NCBI GenBank assembly: GCA_005879605.1
Contig: VBKE01000021.1
Span: 1-37,166 of the forward strand
Direction of reading: 5' to 3'
Source of the DNA: Deltaproteobacteria bacterium
GTDB lineage: Bacteria; Desulfobacterota; Binatia; UBA9968
Length of the DNA stretch: 37,166 nt
Part shown: one piece after another, positions 25,613 through 34,718 of the stretch
Layout: each line of letters opens with the position of its first letter
How positions within the stretch are numbered: position 1 is the first letter of the stretch
Made by a program: the position numbers and the translations under genes
The notes under the pieces: model-generated
Told to the model about the DNA's origin: nothing
What the model saw: the letters and a program-made list of their open reading frames with translations, nothing else
Databases searched by the model: none

Positions 25613-27304
25613 CTAGAACCTCGCCCACCAGGGATCGGGTTCCTTCTTGGGTCCTTCGACCTTGACGTCATAAGTTTCGAGCAGCGTACCTTCGGCCAGC
25701 TTCAGCTTCGAAATCGAGTTGTTATAGTCCGTAACCGCGCGCAGCTCTGCTCCTTGAGCCTCAAGGAATCTGGATTGAAAGTCGATGACATCTTTCTGCG
25801 TTACGAGACCAACACCAAAGCGCTTTTCTTGGCCGCGCAAATTTTCTTCCGCCAACTCGCGAGCCCGCTGCGTGCTCTGGATGCGTTTCCAGTTCGCCTC
25901 CGCGTCGCTCAGCGCTTTTTCCGCCTCTAAAGTGATCTGCGATACAAGATCCCGCTGGCGCGCCCGAGCTTGCTCCAACTCAATCCGCGCCTGGGCAAAC
26001 TTGCTTCTGGCTTGGGCGTTGGCGAACGGAATCTGCAAGACCACGCCTACGCTGTAATTATAAAGATCACCACTGCCAAGACGGTCGAGCGACCGGGAGT
26101 AGTTACCGGGAAACGGGTTGTCAGAGTTGGGCTTGAGATCACCCGCAATGCCGGTGAGCCCCGCTCCAGCCTTTAAATCCAAGCGGGGCAGCAGCTGGTT
26201 CTCAGCGTAGCGGACTTGCAGAGCTTGATTTTGAACCGTCAGCGCCGCGGACAAGATTTCCGGCCGCCGGGTGAGAGCCGTCTCCAGGCTCATCGCGTGA
26301 TCCACCGGCACGGGCTTCACCGATGGACTTTCACTCGGTTCAATCTGGCGCGGCAAAAAGACTTTCTCGGGGTTAAAGTTGATCGTCAATCTCAGGTTGG
26401 TGCGCGCAATTCCCAAGTCATTTTCTGAAATGATCACAAGCTCTTCTCGGCGAGCTCTCTCGGCCTGGGCTTCCGTCACTGCAACCCGCGGCAAAGCTCC
26501 GGCGCGGACTCTGGATTCGGCATTTTTGAGCAGTAGGTCAGCCAGTTCCACGCCCTTTTTTTGCACCGTCAAATTCTCCCTTGCAAACACGACCGCCCAA
26601 TAGGCCTCGGTAATCCGTTGAATGAGCTGCGCCAGTTTAGCCTGATACCCAAATACGCTGATGCCTTCGCGATTTTCGTCGATGCGCACGAAGATCGTTG
26701 TCAGCCCCCAGCCAAAATCCCGCAGCAGCGGTTGCGTCAGCGAAAAGCCCAGGCGCGGCCGATATTGCGGCTTGAGCACTTGGTCGGGCAAACTCCCGAT
26801 GAACACAGGGTTGAGAAAGGAGATTTCAAATTGAGCGCCAGTGAGGAGAAATTTTCTGATCGCCAAGTTGTAATCGCGGTTCTGGCTGGTTTGAACCGGC
26901 TGAAAAAATGGGCTGGCGGTAATCCCGTACGGATCAACCGCGTAGTCTTTGTGAAACTCCAAGTTCAAAGTGGGATCAAAGATCGACTTTTCAATCCGGG
27001 TCTGTTCCGCCGCCCGCAATGGCTCCAAGCGATCGACTTCAATGCCCGGATTGTTTTTCAAGCCCACAAAGATCGCTTCTTTCAGTGTCATCTGAGCGGT
27101 CTCGCGGTCCGCGGTCCGCAGGAATTCGAGGCTGTAGGCCTCCGCAAGCGAAGGATAGGCAGACCATTGATCGGCGAGCAGGCGGAACGGTTTCGGAGTC
27201 TCGCGAAAATCTTCCTGATGCGTACCAGGCTCAGCGGAGTAACACGGGGATGACAAAGTTAACCCGAGACCGACGAAAATTATTAACGATCGGATCACTT
27301 TCAT
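25613..27304 (-). CDS. TolC-family outer-membrane efflux protein
   Basis: The 563-residue protein has a signal peptide (MKVIRSLIIFVGLGLTLSS-PCYSA, cut near residue 24) and the two repeated OEP domains of TolC channels. The first covers about 60-290 (ALKNNPGIEVDRLEPLRAAE-like helix, ITEAYWAVVFARENLTVQKK) and the second about 320-545 (RPEILSAALTVQNQALQVRYAENQLLPRLDL, then SKFAQARIELEQARARQRDL and VGLVTQKDVIDFQ). It is longer than E. coli TolC (about 470 mature residues), with extra sequence at the N-terminal side. GAGGAGG lies before ATG 27304, which decides the start. No inner-membrane pump or adaptor gene is adjacent, so the exported substrate is unknown. Confidence 0.85.
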   Translation of the reverse strand: MKVIRSLIIFVGLGLTLSSPCYSAEPGTHQEDFRETPKPFRLLADQWSAYPSLAEAYSLEFLRTADRETAQMTLKEAIFVGLKNNPGIEVDRLEPLRAAEQTRIEKSIFDPTLNLEFHKDYAVDPYGITASPFFQPVQTSQNRDYNLAIRKFLLTGAQFEISFLNPVFIGSLPDQVLKPQYRPRLGFSLTQPLLRDFGWGLTTIFVRIDENREGISVFGYQAKLAQLIQRITEAYWAVVFARENLTVQKKGVELADLLLKNAESRVRAGALPRVAVTEAQAERARREELVIISENDLGIARTNLRLTINFNPEKVFLPRQIEPSESPSVKPVPVDHAMSLETALTRRPEILSAALTVQNQALQVRYAENQLLPRLDLKAGAGLTGIAGDLKPNSDNPFPGNYSRSLDRLGSGDLYNYSVGVVLQIPFANAQARSKFAQARIELEQARARQRDLVSQITLEAEKALSDAEANWKRIQSTQRARELAEENLRGQEKRFGVGLVTQKDVIDFQSRFLEAQGAELRAVTDYNNSISKLKLAEGTLLETYDVKVEGPKKEPDPWWARF

Positions 27305-27592
27305 ACGATCCTCCTCATTGCCCATGCGCCGCGCGTCCGTTCTGCAGCAGCGAAGCGATCAATTGGAATTAAACTGATTTGGTGTTCTTAAGTACCCATC
27401 CCGTTTTCCTTATGTCAATCCGTTTAACCGATGAATCTCGGCTTCGAACCGTCCAGATCCGTCGATCCTATTGACAACCAAGGAACCGTTCATTATGAAA
27501 TAAAACCTATTCGATGGTTACCCAAGGAAGCTGGAAACAACCCACGAGCCCCTCTATCGGCGGCAACATCACGGGAGGGTGAGATCAGAAAG

Positions 27593-27952
27593 ATGCCGAG
27601 AACGAAAAAGAAAACTGCCGGACGGCCCGCAAAAAGCCGCTCGGAGAATTACTTCGACGACGCCAATCAGGAAGAAGGGGAAAACGAAGATCTTCCAAGT
27701 GACGAAGCGGGCAGACGAAAGATCAAGAAAAACTACGAAGAGTTGCTCGGCATCCGCATCGAAAAGCTGAGGGGTCGGGTGCTCAACCGCGAGAAGATCA
27801 ACAAGAGCATCGATGGTCTGTACTTCATCTGCTACGAATGCAAGAAAATCTGCCACAATCTAGATGATGGATGGGTGGAGGAAGCCGGGACCCAAAACAA
27901 TTATTGTGGCGCTTGCGCAAAGGCAAAGGGTATTCGCAGCAACGCGGCCTAA
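27593..27952 (+). CDS. Small basic/acidic protein with a zinc-ribbon-like Cys cluster
   Basis: I do not recognise the family. From ATG 27593 the protein has 119 residues: a basic N-terminus with GRPAK, reminiscent of an AT-hook core (KKKTAGRPAKS), an acidic stretch (25-38), a Lys/Arg-rich helix (40-72), then cysteines at 80, 83, 87, 105 and 108. The CxxC pairs at 80/83 and 105/108 could bind one zinc. A nucleic-acid-binding role is a reasonable guess from composition, nothing more. The frame is open from 27431, but that extension lacks a good ribosome site. The last four bases overlap the end of the converging pseudouridine synthase gene. Confidence 0.6.
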   Translation: MPRTKKKTAGRPAKSRSENYFDDANQEEGENEDLPSDEAGRRKIKKNYEELLGIRIEKLRGRVLNREKINKSIDGLYFICYECKKICHNLDDGWVEEAGTQNNYCGACAKAKGIRSNAA

Positions 27953-28917
27953 AAGTTCACCCTCAGACGGCTGAGCACTTCCCCAAGCTCGCCGGGAAGG
28001 CCGGCCTCGATTTTAATCGTTCGGCCGGTCTCCGGATGCTGAAACTCTAAAGAGGCTGCGTGCAGAAAGTGACGTCCCAGCCCAAGGGTGTCTGTGTTTT
28101 CCGCGCCGTAAAGCGCGTCCCCGACGATGGGATGACCGATGGCAGCCATGTGAACTCGAATCTGATGCGTCACGCCGGTTTCCATCTCGATCTCAACTAA
28201 ACTCAATCCTCGCGAATCCTTGAGCTTCCGGAACCGCGTCAGCGCTTTCCAGCTTCTCTGCCCCCTCTGCGTTTTAAGATTCAAAATCGCTCGCATTCGT
28301 TTCCGGTCTCGTGAATCATGAGCGAGTGGATACGAGACACTCCCTTCCGCTGGTGTGATACCCCACACCAGTGCCCAATAGTTCTTTGTAACTTGCCGCC
28401 GGCGAAACTGCCGTCGCAGGCGCTCGAAGGAGGCTTGTGTCTTCGCGATCAAGACCAAACCCGAGGTCTCGCGATCGATCCGATGAACTAATCCCGGCTC
28501 CCACTTGCTCTTTCCCACGTTAAGAACCTCCACACGCTGGGCCGCAATAAAATTGGCCAGCGTTCGGTCATCTCGACCGGAGAAACCGTGCGTGTCCATA
28601 CCAGCCGGTTTGTCGACGATCAGTAAGCATGCGTCTTCATACACGATCGGCACCCGCAACTCCAAATTCGGGAGCGGTCCGTCAGATAACCATTGCTCCG
28701 GCCCCACGAAACTGACGACGCCCTCCGCCGCAAGGCGTTGTCCCTTGCTAACCGGTCGTCCGTTCAGCAAAAAGAGCCTCTCTTCAATCAGCCTTTCTGC
28801 TTCCCGCCGCGATAGATGAGGCAAGATTTGATGCACGAAAACGTCTAAGCGGAGGCCGGCTTGATCTATGGAAACCGTCCAGTTCTTTTGCTTGAACAAC
28901 GACCCTTGATCCGCCAC
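27949..28917 (-). CDS. RluA-family pseudouridine synthase
   Basis: The 322-residue protein has an N-terminal S4 RNA-binding domain (about 15-75: RLDVFVHQILPHLSRREAERLI, LLNGRPVSKG) and an RluA catalytic domain (about 85-310). The catalytic Asp is Asp148 in HRIDRETSGL; VYEDACLLIVDKPAGM and HQIRVHMAAIGHPIVGD are the other two signature blocks. S4 plus RluA points to an RluD- or RluC-like enzyme modifying large-subunit rRNA, but the target site cannot be told. The start is GTG 28917, with AAGG about nine bases upstream. Confidence 0.9.
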   Translation of the reverse strand: MADQGSLFKQKNWTVSIDQAGLRLDVFVHQILPHLSRREAERLIEERLFLLNGRPVSKGQRLAAEGVVSFVGPEQWLSDGPLPNLELRVPIVYEDACLLIVDKPAGMDTHGFSGRDDRTLANFIAAQRVEVLNVGKSKWEPGLVHRIDRETSGLVLIAKTQASFERLRRQFRRRQVTKNYWALVWGITPAEGSVSYPLAHDSRDRKRMRAILNLKTQRGQRSWKALTRFRKLKDSRGLSLVEIEMETGVTHQIRVHMAAIGHPIVGDALYGAENTDTLGLGRHFLHAASLEFQHPETGRTIKIEAGLPGELGEVLSRLRVNF

Positions 28918-28964
28918 GATAGCTACCTTACACTATCTCGCAATATTCTGAATTGGACGACAGC

Positions 28965-30080
28965 ATGAAACGATCGGCGTTCTGCGTGATCATAGCTGGC
29001 GGCAAAGGGACCCGTTTTTGGCCCTTGAGCCGCTCGCAGCGGCCTAAACAGCTGCTAAAGATTCTCAGCTCGAAATCACTGATTCGCGAAACCGCCGATC
29101 GGGTGTTTGCTCTGAGCGGTCCCAAGCAGACCTTGGTGGTCACCGTCGCCGATCAACTTAAGGGTTTAGCCAAAGAGCTTCGGATGTTGCCGCGGGCGAA
29201 TTTTCTCGCCGAGCCTGAGGGGAAAAACACCGCGCCCTGTATCGGCCTCGCCGCATTGGAGGTCGTCGCCCGCGATCCCAAGGGCATCATGCTCGTGCTG
29301 CCGGCGGACCATTGGGTGGCCGATGTCAGCGCGTTTCGCCGCGCGCTCAACAGCGCGGTGGAGCTTGCGAGCGCGAGCGACAATCTGATTACCATCGGCA
29401 TTCGACCCGATTACCCGGAAACGGGCTACGGCTATATCATGAAGGGTAAACCGGTTGGCGCAAATAACCTTGGCGGCGCTTATCAGGTTAAACAATTTAA
29501 AGAAAAACCTTCCGAAAAAATGGCGTGCCAACTTATCCGTCGAGGGTCGCTTTGGAACAGCGGGATTTTTATTTGGCGGGCTTCGACCCTGCTGGAATTG
29601 ATGCGTCGCTACCAACCTGCCGTCGCCGATGCCCTCAGCCAAATCAGTCAAGCCGCGAGAGGAAAATCCCTGGCAAAACCGAATCCGGGGTTAAAACGCC
29701 TGATTGCTCGTGAGTACCAAAAAATGCCCAACATCTCTATCGATCACGCCGTGCTCGAAAAGGCGGGCTCTGAAGGCAAAGTGCTGACCTTGGAAGCAAA
29801 CTTCGGTTGGAGCGACATCGGCAGTTGGGCGGCCGTACATCGTATGATGCATCGGGATCACGACGGTAACGCAGGGAATGGCAAATGGCTTGGGCTTGGA
29901 GCCAAAAATTGTCTCATTCACGCCCAGGACCGGCTGGTTGTGCTCCTGGGCGTCCAAGATGCCGTTGTCGTCGATACGCCGGACGCGTTGCTCGTGGGTG
30001 ATCTCAAACGCTCTCAGGAAGTTCGCGAGCTGGTGGAAGAGCTTAGGCAAAAAGGCTACGGTCCTTACACAGTCAAGTAG
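28965..30080 (+). CDS. manC: Mannose-1-phosphate guanylyltransferase
   Basis: The enzyme makes GDP-mannose from GTP and mannose-1-phosphate, for polysaccharide or glycoconjugate synthesis. The 371-residue protein opens with the nucleotidyltransferase signature IIAGGKGTRFWPLSR (9-23) and RPKQ (26-29). LAEPEGKNTAPCIGLAA, LVLPADHWV, RPDYPETGYGYI, FKEKP, WNSGIFIW and FGWSDIGSW are all typical of mannose-1-phosphate guanylyltransferases. The phosphomannose isomerase domain of longer bifunctional ManC/AlgA proteins is absent. ATG 28965 is preferred to an in-frame TTG at 28953. The symbol is by family; no polysaccharide genes are adjacent to confirm the pathway. Confidence 0.85.
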   Translation: MKRSAFCVIIAGGKGTRFWPLSRSQRPKQLLKILSSKSLIRETADRVFALSGPKQTLVVTVADQLKGLAKELRMLPRANFLAEPEGKNTAPCIGLAALEVVARDPKGIMLVLPADHWVADVSAFRRALNSAVELASASDNLITIGIRPDYPETGYGYIMKGKPVGANNLGGAYQVKQFKEKPSEKMACQLIRRGSLWNSGIFIWRASTLLELMRRYQPAVADALSQISQAARGKSLAKPNPGLKRLIAREYQKMPNISIDHAVLEKAGSEGKVLTLEANFGWSDIGSWAAVHRMMHRDHDGNAGNGKWLGLGAKNCLIHAQDRLVVLLGVQDAVVVDTPDALLVGDLKRSQEVRELVEELRQKGYGPYTVK

Positions 30081-30094
30081 TCGCGCTCGCCGCA

Positions 30095-30928
30095 ATGATT
30101 CCGGTTGTGAATCCGATGAAAGCCAAAGGCCCGCTGCGCGAAGGCGACCCGGTCATTTTTCTAGACCGCAAGGACAGAGAGTATCTCTTTCGCCTCGATC
30201 GGAGCCATCCCATCTCGATCCGCGGCGGTAAGATCTCCGCCGACGAGATCATCGGTCAAGACGAAGGCAGTGTCGTCCGCTCTTCGCTGAACGAGCCCTT
30301 TTTGGTCTTTCGTCCGAGCTTTCCTCAACTCATTCCAAATCTGCCACGCAATGCCCAGATCATTTATCCGAAGGACATCGGCCCAATCTTGGTCTGGGCG
30401 GATCTCTTTCCCGGCGCGCGCGTAGTGGAAGCCGGACTGGGAGCGGGCGCGTTGAGTATGGCGCTGTTACGTGCCATCGGGACTGAGGGCCATCTTTTCT
30501 CCTATGAAATACGCGAAGACTTTGCGGACATGGCGCGGAAGAATGTCGCCAAATATTTCGGACCGGTGACGAATTGGACAGTGAAAGTGGGTGATGTCGC
30601 TGCGGCATTGGACGAAACGGAGATCGACCGTATGATTCTGGACCTGCCCGAGCCGTGGCAGGTGATCGAAGGCGCCTGGAAAATTCTACGGCCTGGCGGG
30701 ATTTTGCTCTGTTATCTGCCGACGATATTGCAGGTCAAAAGTTTGGTCGATGCTCTACGAGACGATAAACGCTTCGCGTGTATCGAGACGATGGAGACTT
30801 TGATGCGTTTCTGGCACATCAAAGGCATGAGCGCCAGACCCCAGCATCGCATGGTGGCCCACACCGGATTTCTCACCTCGGCTCGTAGATTGGCCGGCGG
30901 CCAAAAAGACATTCCCCGGGCTCCATGA
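30095..30928 (+). CDS. trmI: tRNA (adenine-N1)-methyltransferase, TrmI-like
   Basis: TrmI methylates N1 of A58 in the tRNA T-loop using SAM. The 277-residue protein has a small N-terminal beta domain and a Rossmann methyltransferase domain. RNAQIIYPKDIGPIL (85-99), VVEAGLGAGALSMALL (110-125, the SAM loop), SYEIREDFADMARKN (136-150) and MILDLPEPWQV (180-190, the D-x-P-x-P-W motif) identify the family. The SAM loop reads EAGLGAG rather than the more usual EAGTGSG. C-terminal RPQHRMVAHTGFL is also typical. ATG 30095 lies 14 bp after manC without a strong Shine-Dalgarno; ATG 30116 is an alternative. Confidence 0.88.
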   Translation: MIPVVNPMKAKGPLREGDPVIFLDRKDREYLFRLDRSHPISIRGGKISADEIIGQDEGSVVRSSLNEPFLVFRPSFPQLIPNLPRNAQIIYPKDIGPILVWADLFPGARVVEAGLGAGALSMALLRAIGTEGHLFSYEIREDFADMARKNVAKYFGPVTNWTVKVGDVAAALDETEIDRMILDLPEPWQVIEGAWKILRPGGILLCYLPTILQVKSLVDALRDDKRFACIETMETLMRFWHIKGMSARPQHRMVAHTGFLTSARRLAGGQKDIPRAP

Positions 30929-30976
30929 TTCGTCGATGATTTTCGCTTCAGGAAAACCCTGGGTCGATGCCATTTC

Positions 30977-31843
30977 TCACGAATAGCCCTTTTGCAGCCA
31001 CCACTCGGCGATCTCTATGCGGCGGGCGAACCAAACCTTGGAAAAGCCCTTGGCGTACTTGATGAACTCGTCAATGATTTTGGTTCGGAACGGAACGCCG
31101 GAGACAAAGGGGTGGAGATTGAAAGCGAAGTATTTTGGCGAGCCTTGCTCCCCTTCCCAGTACAAATAGTCAAACTGGTCCTTCATGATCTGTAGCAAAT
31201 CTCTCGGTGTCCTTCCGGTTCCGTAAGTCGAGTAGTCGTTGCATCCGGGCACGTTATAAGGAACGACGACCACCTTTCGTCCGCGCGCCTGAACGATGTA
31301 GGGATTGTCGCTGTTCAGAGGATCCGCCCACCAAACGAACCCGGCCTCGGCAACCAGCTCCAGTGTGTTAGGGGTGGAAGCATGGCCCGGCGAAAGGTAA
31401 CCCGTGGGCTTTTGCCCTAGAACTTTTTCAAAGGCGCCCACCGTCTTCTGGATCGATTCTCGCTCCTGCTCTCTGGTGTACATGAAGGAATATTCATGCT
31501 CATAACTTTCGGAAGAAAATTCATGACCCTGGGACTTGAACTCTCTGCATTCATCGGCGAACTGTTCCACCTTCAATCCGTTCATCAGAAAAGTCACCTT
31601 GAGGTTATGGCGATCGAAGAGATCCACGATTCTCCAGATGCCGACGCGGTCGCCGTATTCTCGCTCGGTCACGAGCGCCATATTCTGCTTAAAAACAGCC
31701 TTTGGTGGCGGAATAGTAGCGCCGCCTTGGCGCTGAAGCGATTCGTGGGTGGCAAAGTTCTCCGGCCAAACCTCCCACGGCACAATGAAAGTCACACAGA
31801 TCTTGGCTTTGTCCGGCCATTCTATCGGTCTTGGTCTACCCAT
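30977..31843 (-). CDS. Polysaccharide-deacetylase-fold protein with an altered metal site
   Basis: This 288-residue protein belongs to the NodB/CE4 group, closest in feel to the PuuE/PgdA-like cytoplasmic branch (no signal peptide). GHEFSSESYEH (107-117) stands where CE4 enzymes have GHEIGSHGY-x-H, so the first metal His is Glu112 while His116 is kept. GYLSPGHA (148-155) replaces the usual RxPGG-like motif, losing its Arg, and FNLHPF (241-246) retains the HP motif with His244. The protein may hydrolyse an N-acyl or ring-amide bond of a small molecule, or have lost metal catalysis. AAGGAG lies five bases from ATG. It is divergent from an ABC importer operon, which could bring in its substrate. 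Confidence 0.75.
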   Translation of the reverse strand: MGRPRPIEWPDKAKICVTFIVPWEVWPENFATHESLQRQGGATIPPPKAVFKQNMALVTEREYGDRVGIWRIVDLFDRHNLKVTFLMNGLKVEQFADECREFKSQGHEFSSESYEHEYSFMYTREQERESIQKTVGAFEKVLGQKPTGYLSPGHASTPNTLELVAEAGFVWWADPLNSDNPYIVQARGRKVVVVPYNVPGCNDYSTYGTGRTPRDLLQIMKDQFDYLYWEGEQGSPKYFAFNLHPFVSGVPFRTKIIDEFIKYAKGFSKVWFARRIEIAEWWLQKGYS

Positions 31844-32025
31844 GATTTCTCCTTACTCTGAGTTTTTCGAGCCCTGAAGCTATTGTTCGATTTTGGGTTT
31901 CGAGCTCACGGAAAGCGCTTCCTAACAAAAGTGGCGAACGCCCCATTTGCTCGGAACTCCGACGAAAAGATATATTGCACCCGGCTTGGCTCGTCAAGCG
32001 GAGAGCGCGAGAGAACGGATTCGGT

Positions 32026-32037
32026 GCGTGATCACGC
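32026..32037. promoter_or_regulatory. Palindromic operator candidate upstream of the ABC importer operon
   Basis: GCGTGATCACGC is a perfect 12-bp palindrome, followed at once by a further GATCAC (32038-32043) half-site. It lies 57-68 bases before the first gene of the importer operon, in the 250-bp gap shared with the divergent deacetylase gene. A dimeric repressor or activator could bind here; no regulator gene is nearby. Confidence 0.35.
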
Positions 32038-32093
32038 GATCACCTTGACATCCAAGAGGTGCGCGTCTAAACATTGAGCGCTACAGGAAACAC

Positions 32094-33059
32094 ATGAAAA
32101 GCCGAATCTTCTTGTTTGCTTTGTTTATGATTCTCGCTCCGCACGCGCGCGGACAATCGTCGCCCGAGAAAGTGGTCGTCGCCTATCCGAGTCGGAGTAT
32201 CGCCTCCATCGATCTTTACATCGCCCAAGACCGCGGCTTCTTTCGCCAAGAGGGACTCGATGCCGAGCTCGTCCAGGTCAGAGGAAACATCGCGATGGCC
32301 GCCTTGCTGGCCGGAGAGACCCACGCGGCAAACAACGTCGGCACCGTCCTTCGAGCCATGGAACGCACCGACGCGCCACTGAAGATCGTGTCCATGAGCC
32401 TTAAACGCAATCTTTTCTGGCTCGTGGCGAGGCCGGAAATTCGCTCCATCGGCGATCTCAAAGGCAAGGTTCTCGGCACCACGACTATCGGCGGCTCCCA
32501 GCATCTGGCCGCCGCTCGGGTACTGCGCAAAGGAGGCCTGGATCCAGATAAAGATGTTACCGTGATGGCTGCCGGCGACGCGCCGGCACAGCTTCAGAGT
32601 TTGGTGAGCGGAGCGATGCATGCTGCCGCGCTTTCGCCGCCTACGGTCATCCTTGCAAGAGACAAATACAAGTTGAGGATTTTGGGTAGCGCCGTTGAAG
32701 ATGTCATCAACTTTCAAAACGGTCTGGCCGTCACCGAGAAGCTCCTGCGTGAAAAACGGGACGTTGTGAAGCGAATCATCAGGGCCAGAGCGAGAGCCAA
32801 CCGATACTTCTGGGAGAACGAACGTGGCACGGCTGAAGTCCTAGCGAAATATTTGAGAGTCGAATTGCCGGTTGCGACTGAGTCGCACCGTTTGGCCCGG
32901 CAGGCTTTTACGGCGAATGGAATCCCGACGGATAAAGAGATCGATGAATTTCTCAAATCGGACGCTGAGCTCTTAAAACTCCGGGAGCCTGTCTCGCCGG
33001 CCAAGCTATTTGATTTCACCCTGCAAAGAGAAGTGAACCAGGAATTGGGAATAAGGTAG
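32094..33059 (+). CDS. NMT1/SsuA-type ABC transporter substrate-binding protein
   Basis: The 321-residue periplasmic protein has a signal peptide (1-20, cut near HARG-Q). Family blocks are VVVAYPSRSIASIDLYIAQD, RGFFRQEGL, a DLKGKVLGTTTIGGSQHLAA stretch that carries the typical DLkGK segment, and RKGGLDPDKDVTV. It is the ligand-binding subunit of the importer whose ATPase and permeases follow. AGGAAACAC precedes ATG. Family ligands are sulfonates, nitrate, taurine and aromatic or pyrimidine compounds; the sequence does not tell which. The C-terminal part shares short stretches such as REKRDVVKR with the incomplete binding protein at 36432-37166. Confidence 0.85.
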   Translation: MKSRIFLFALFMILAPHARGQSSPEKVVVAYPSRSIASIDLYIAQDRGFFRQEGLDAELVQVRGNIAMAALLAGETHAANNVGTVLRAMERTDAPLKIVSMSLKRNLFWLVARPEIRSIGDLKGKVLGTTTIGGSQHLAAARVLRKGGLDPDKDVTVMAAGDAPAQLQSLVSGAMHAAALSPPTVILARDKYKLRILGSAVEDVINFQNGLAVTEKLLREKRDVVKRIIRARARANRYFWENERGTAEVLAKYLRVELPVATESHRLARQAFTANGIPTDKEIDEFLKSDAELLKLREPVSPAKLFDFTLQREVNQELGIR

Positions 33060-33147
33060 CGCCGTGACGCTCAAGATTGGGTGTGTCTGTCGTCGCATTT
33101 CTGATCCTTGAGCTGTGCACCGTCGAGACGCAAATAACGATCGCTCT

Positions 33148-33930
33148 ATGACTCCTTTCATTCAAGCCCGGAACATCACTTTGGTCTTTAAATCCAAAAC
33201 CCGTGAGCCCGTCACGGCGCTGAGCAACTTTAGCCTGGAAGTCGGCAGAGGAGAGTTCGTCAGCATCGTCGGCCCGTCAGGGTGCGGCAAGAGCACGTTT
33301 CTGAATATTCTCCTGGGTCTCCTGAGACCGGAGGCCGGTGAAATGCGGCTCAACGGTACGCCCATTGCCGGCCCAAGCCAGGAACGAGCGATGGTCTTCC
33401 AGGAATTCGGTCTACTGCCATGGAGAACCGTGCGCGCCAATGTCGAATTGGGTTTGGAGCTCAAAGGCATCCCGTCCGCGGAGCGATCTCAACGCGCGGC
33501 GGAATTGATCAAGCTGGTCGGCTTGCAGGGATTTGAGCGGCACTATCCCCACGAGTTATCGGGAGGAATGAAACAGCGCGTGGGACTAGCCCGCGCGCTG
33601 GCCACAGAACCTGAAGTATTGCTCATGGACGAGCCTTTCGCCGCCCTGGATGCCCAGACGCGCGACCTGATGCAAGCGGAGCTGCTGCAAATCTGGGGGC
33701 GGACAAAGAAGACGGTCCTCTTTGTCACCCATAGCATTGAAGAGGCGGCTTACCTCTCTGACCGAGTCATCGTGATGACCGCAAGACCGGGACGCACAAA
33801 GGACGTACTTAAGATCCAACTGGCGCGACCGCGAGATTACGAGATGCGGCTTACCGCTGAATTCAATGAGATCAAGTCGCGGATCTGGGAAGTCTTGAAA
33901 GAAGAATTAACACCTGAGAGTAGAATATGA
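33148..33930 (+). CDS. ABC importer ATPase (SsuB/TauB-type)
   Basis: The 260-residue nucleotide-binding subunit has Walker A GPSGCGKST (42-50), Q-loop Gln85, signature LSGGMKQ (137-143), Walker B VLLMDEP (157-163), D-loop AALDAQT and H-loop His195. This is the standard arrangement of ATPases serving SsuA/NMT1-type binding proteins. The start is unclear: ATG 33148 begins where homology starts; a GTG at 33115 is in frame. Neither has a strong Shine-Dalgarno. The stop overlaps the next gene as ATGA. Confidence 0.9.
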   Translation: MTPFIQARNITLVFKSKTREPVTALSNFSLEVGRGEFVSIVGPSGCGKSTFLNILLGLLRPEAGEMRLNGTPIAGPSQERAMVFQEFGLLPWRTVRANVELGLELKGIPSAERSQRAAELIKLVGLQGFERHYPHELSGGMKQRVGLARALATEPEVLLMDEPFAALDAQTRDLMQAELLQIWGRTKKTVLFVTHSIEEAAYLSDRVIVMTARPGRTKDVLKIQLARPRDYEMRLTAEFNEIKSRIWEVLKEELTPESRI

Positions 33931-34718
33931 AGCCAAAGGAATTCTACGCGGAGCATCGCCGGCTTTTGCTCGGATTCTTCTCGGTGATCTCACTCTTAGC
34001 CGCTTGGGAACTGCTGCTCACCTATCTCTTTCCCCTTAATCCCTTCTTTTTTACCAAACCATCGCTCATCGCAGAAGCATTTAAGGAGCAAGTTCGCGGT
34101 CCCAAGCTCTGGCACGATCTGGCGATCAGCAGCCGGGCCTTCCTCTGGGGTTTCGGCTTTGCCGTTGTCATTGGCATTCCGGTGGGTCTCATCATGGGAT
34201 GGCGACGCAGAGTCGAGTACACGCTCGACCCCTTCTTGACTGCCCTCTATGCAAGCCCACTGGTCGCTGTGGCGCCGCTCTTCATCATTGCCTTTGGCGT
34301 CGGCGTGCTGGGAAAAGCGGCTCTGGTCTTTCTGCTCTCGGTCTTCCCGTTTATTTTCAACGCGTTCGCCGGAGTTAAGTCGACCGATCGGCTCCTGATT
34401 GACGTGATCAGATCCTTTGGCGGCAGCGAAAAGGACCTTTATTTGAAGGTGATTTTGCCCAGCACGATCCCCTACATTGTCGCTGGGGCACGATTGGCGG
34501 TTGGCCGTGGCCTCGTCGGCATTATTGTCGGCGAGTTCTATGCCGCTTCCGAGGGCATCGGCTTCGCCATCTCTCAAGCCGGTGATACGTACCGCTTACC
34601 GGATATGTTTGTCGGCATCCTTATTCTCTCTGTGATTGCCGTCGTGCTCACCGAACTGATGCGCAAGCTGGAGCTGATCCTAGCACCATGGAGAGCGAGC
34701 GAAGAGGTTCGATCATGA
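33927..34718 (+). CDS. ABC importer permease subunit 1
   Basis: The 263-residue inner-membrane protein has about six hydrophobic segments and the cytoplasmic EAA-type loop near IRSFGGSEKDLYLKVILPST (about residues 157-176), which contacts the ATPase. It starts within the ATPase stop (ATGA overlap), so translation is coupled. Its opening, KEFYAEHRRLLLGF, is repeated in the next permease, showing that the two arose by duplication. Together they probably form a heterodimeric pore, where the canonical SsuABC-type transporter has two copies of one subunit. Confidence 0.88.
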   Translation: MKPKEFYAEHRRLLLGFFSVISLLAAWELLLTYLFPLNPFFFTKPSLIAEAFKEQVRGPKLWHDLAISSRAFLWGFGFAVVIGIPVGLIMGWRRRVEYTLDPFLTALYASPLVAVAPLFIIAFGVGVLGKAALVFLLSVFPFIFNAFAGVKSTDRLLIDVIRSFGGSEKDLYLKVILPSTIPYIVAGARLAVGRGLVGIIVGEFYAASEGIGFAISQAGDTYRLPDMFVGILILSVIAVVLTELMRKLELILAPWRASEEVRS

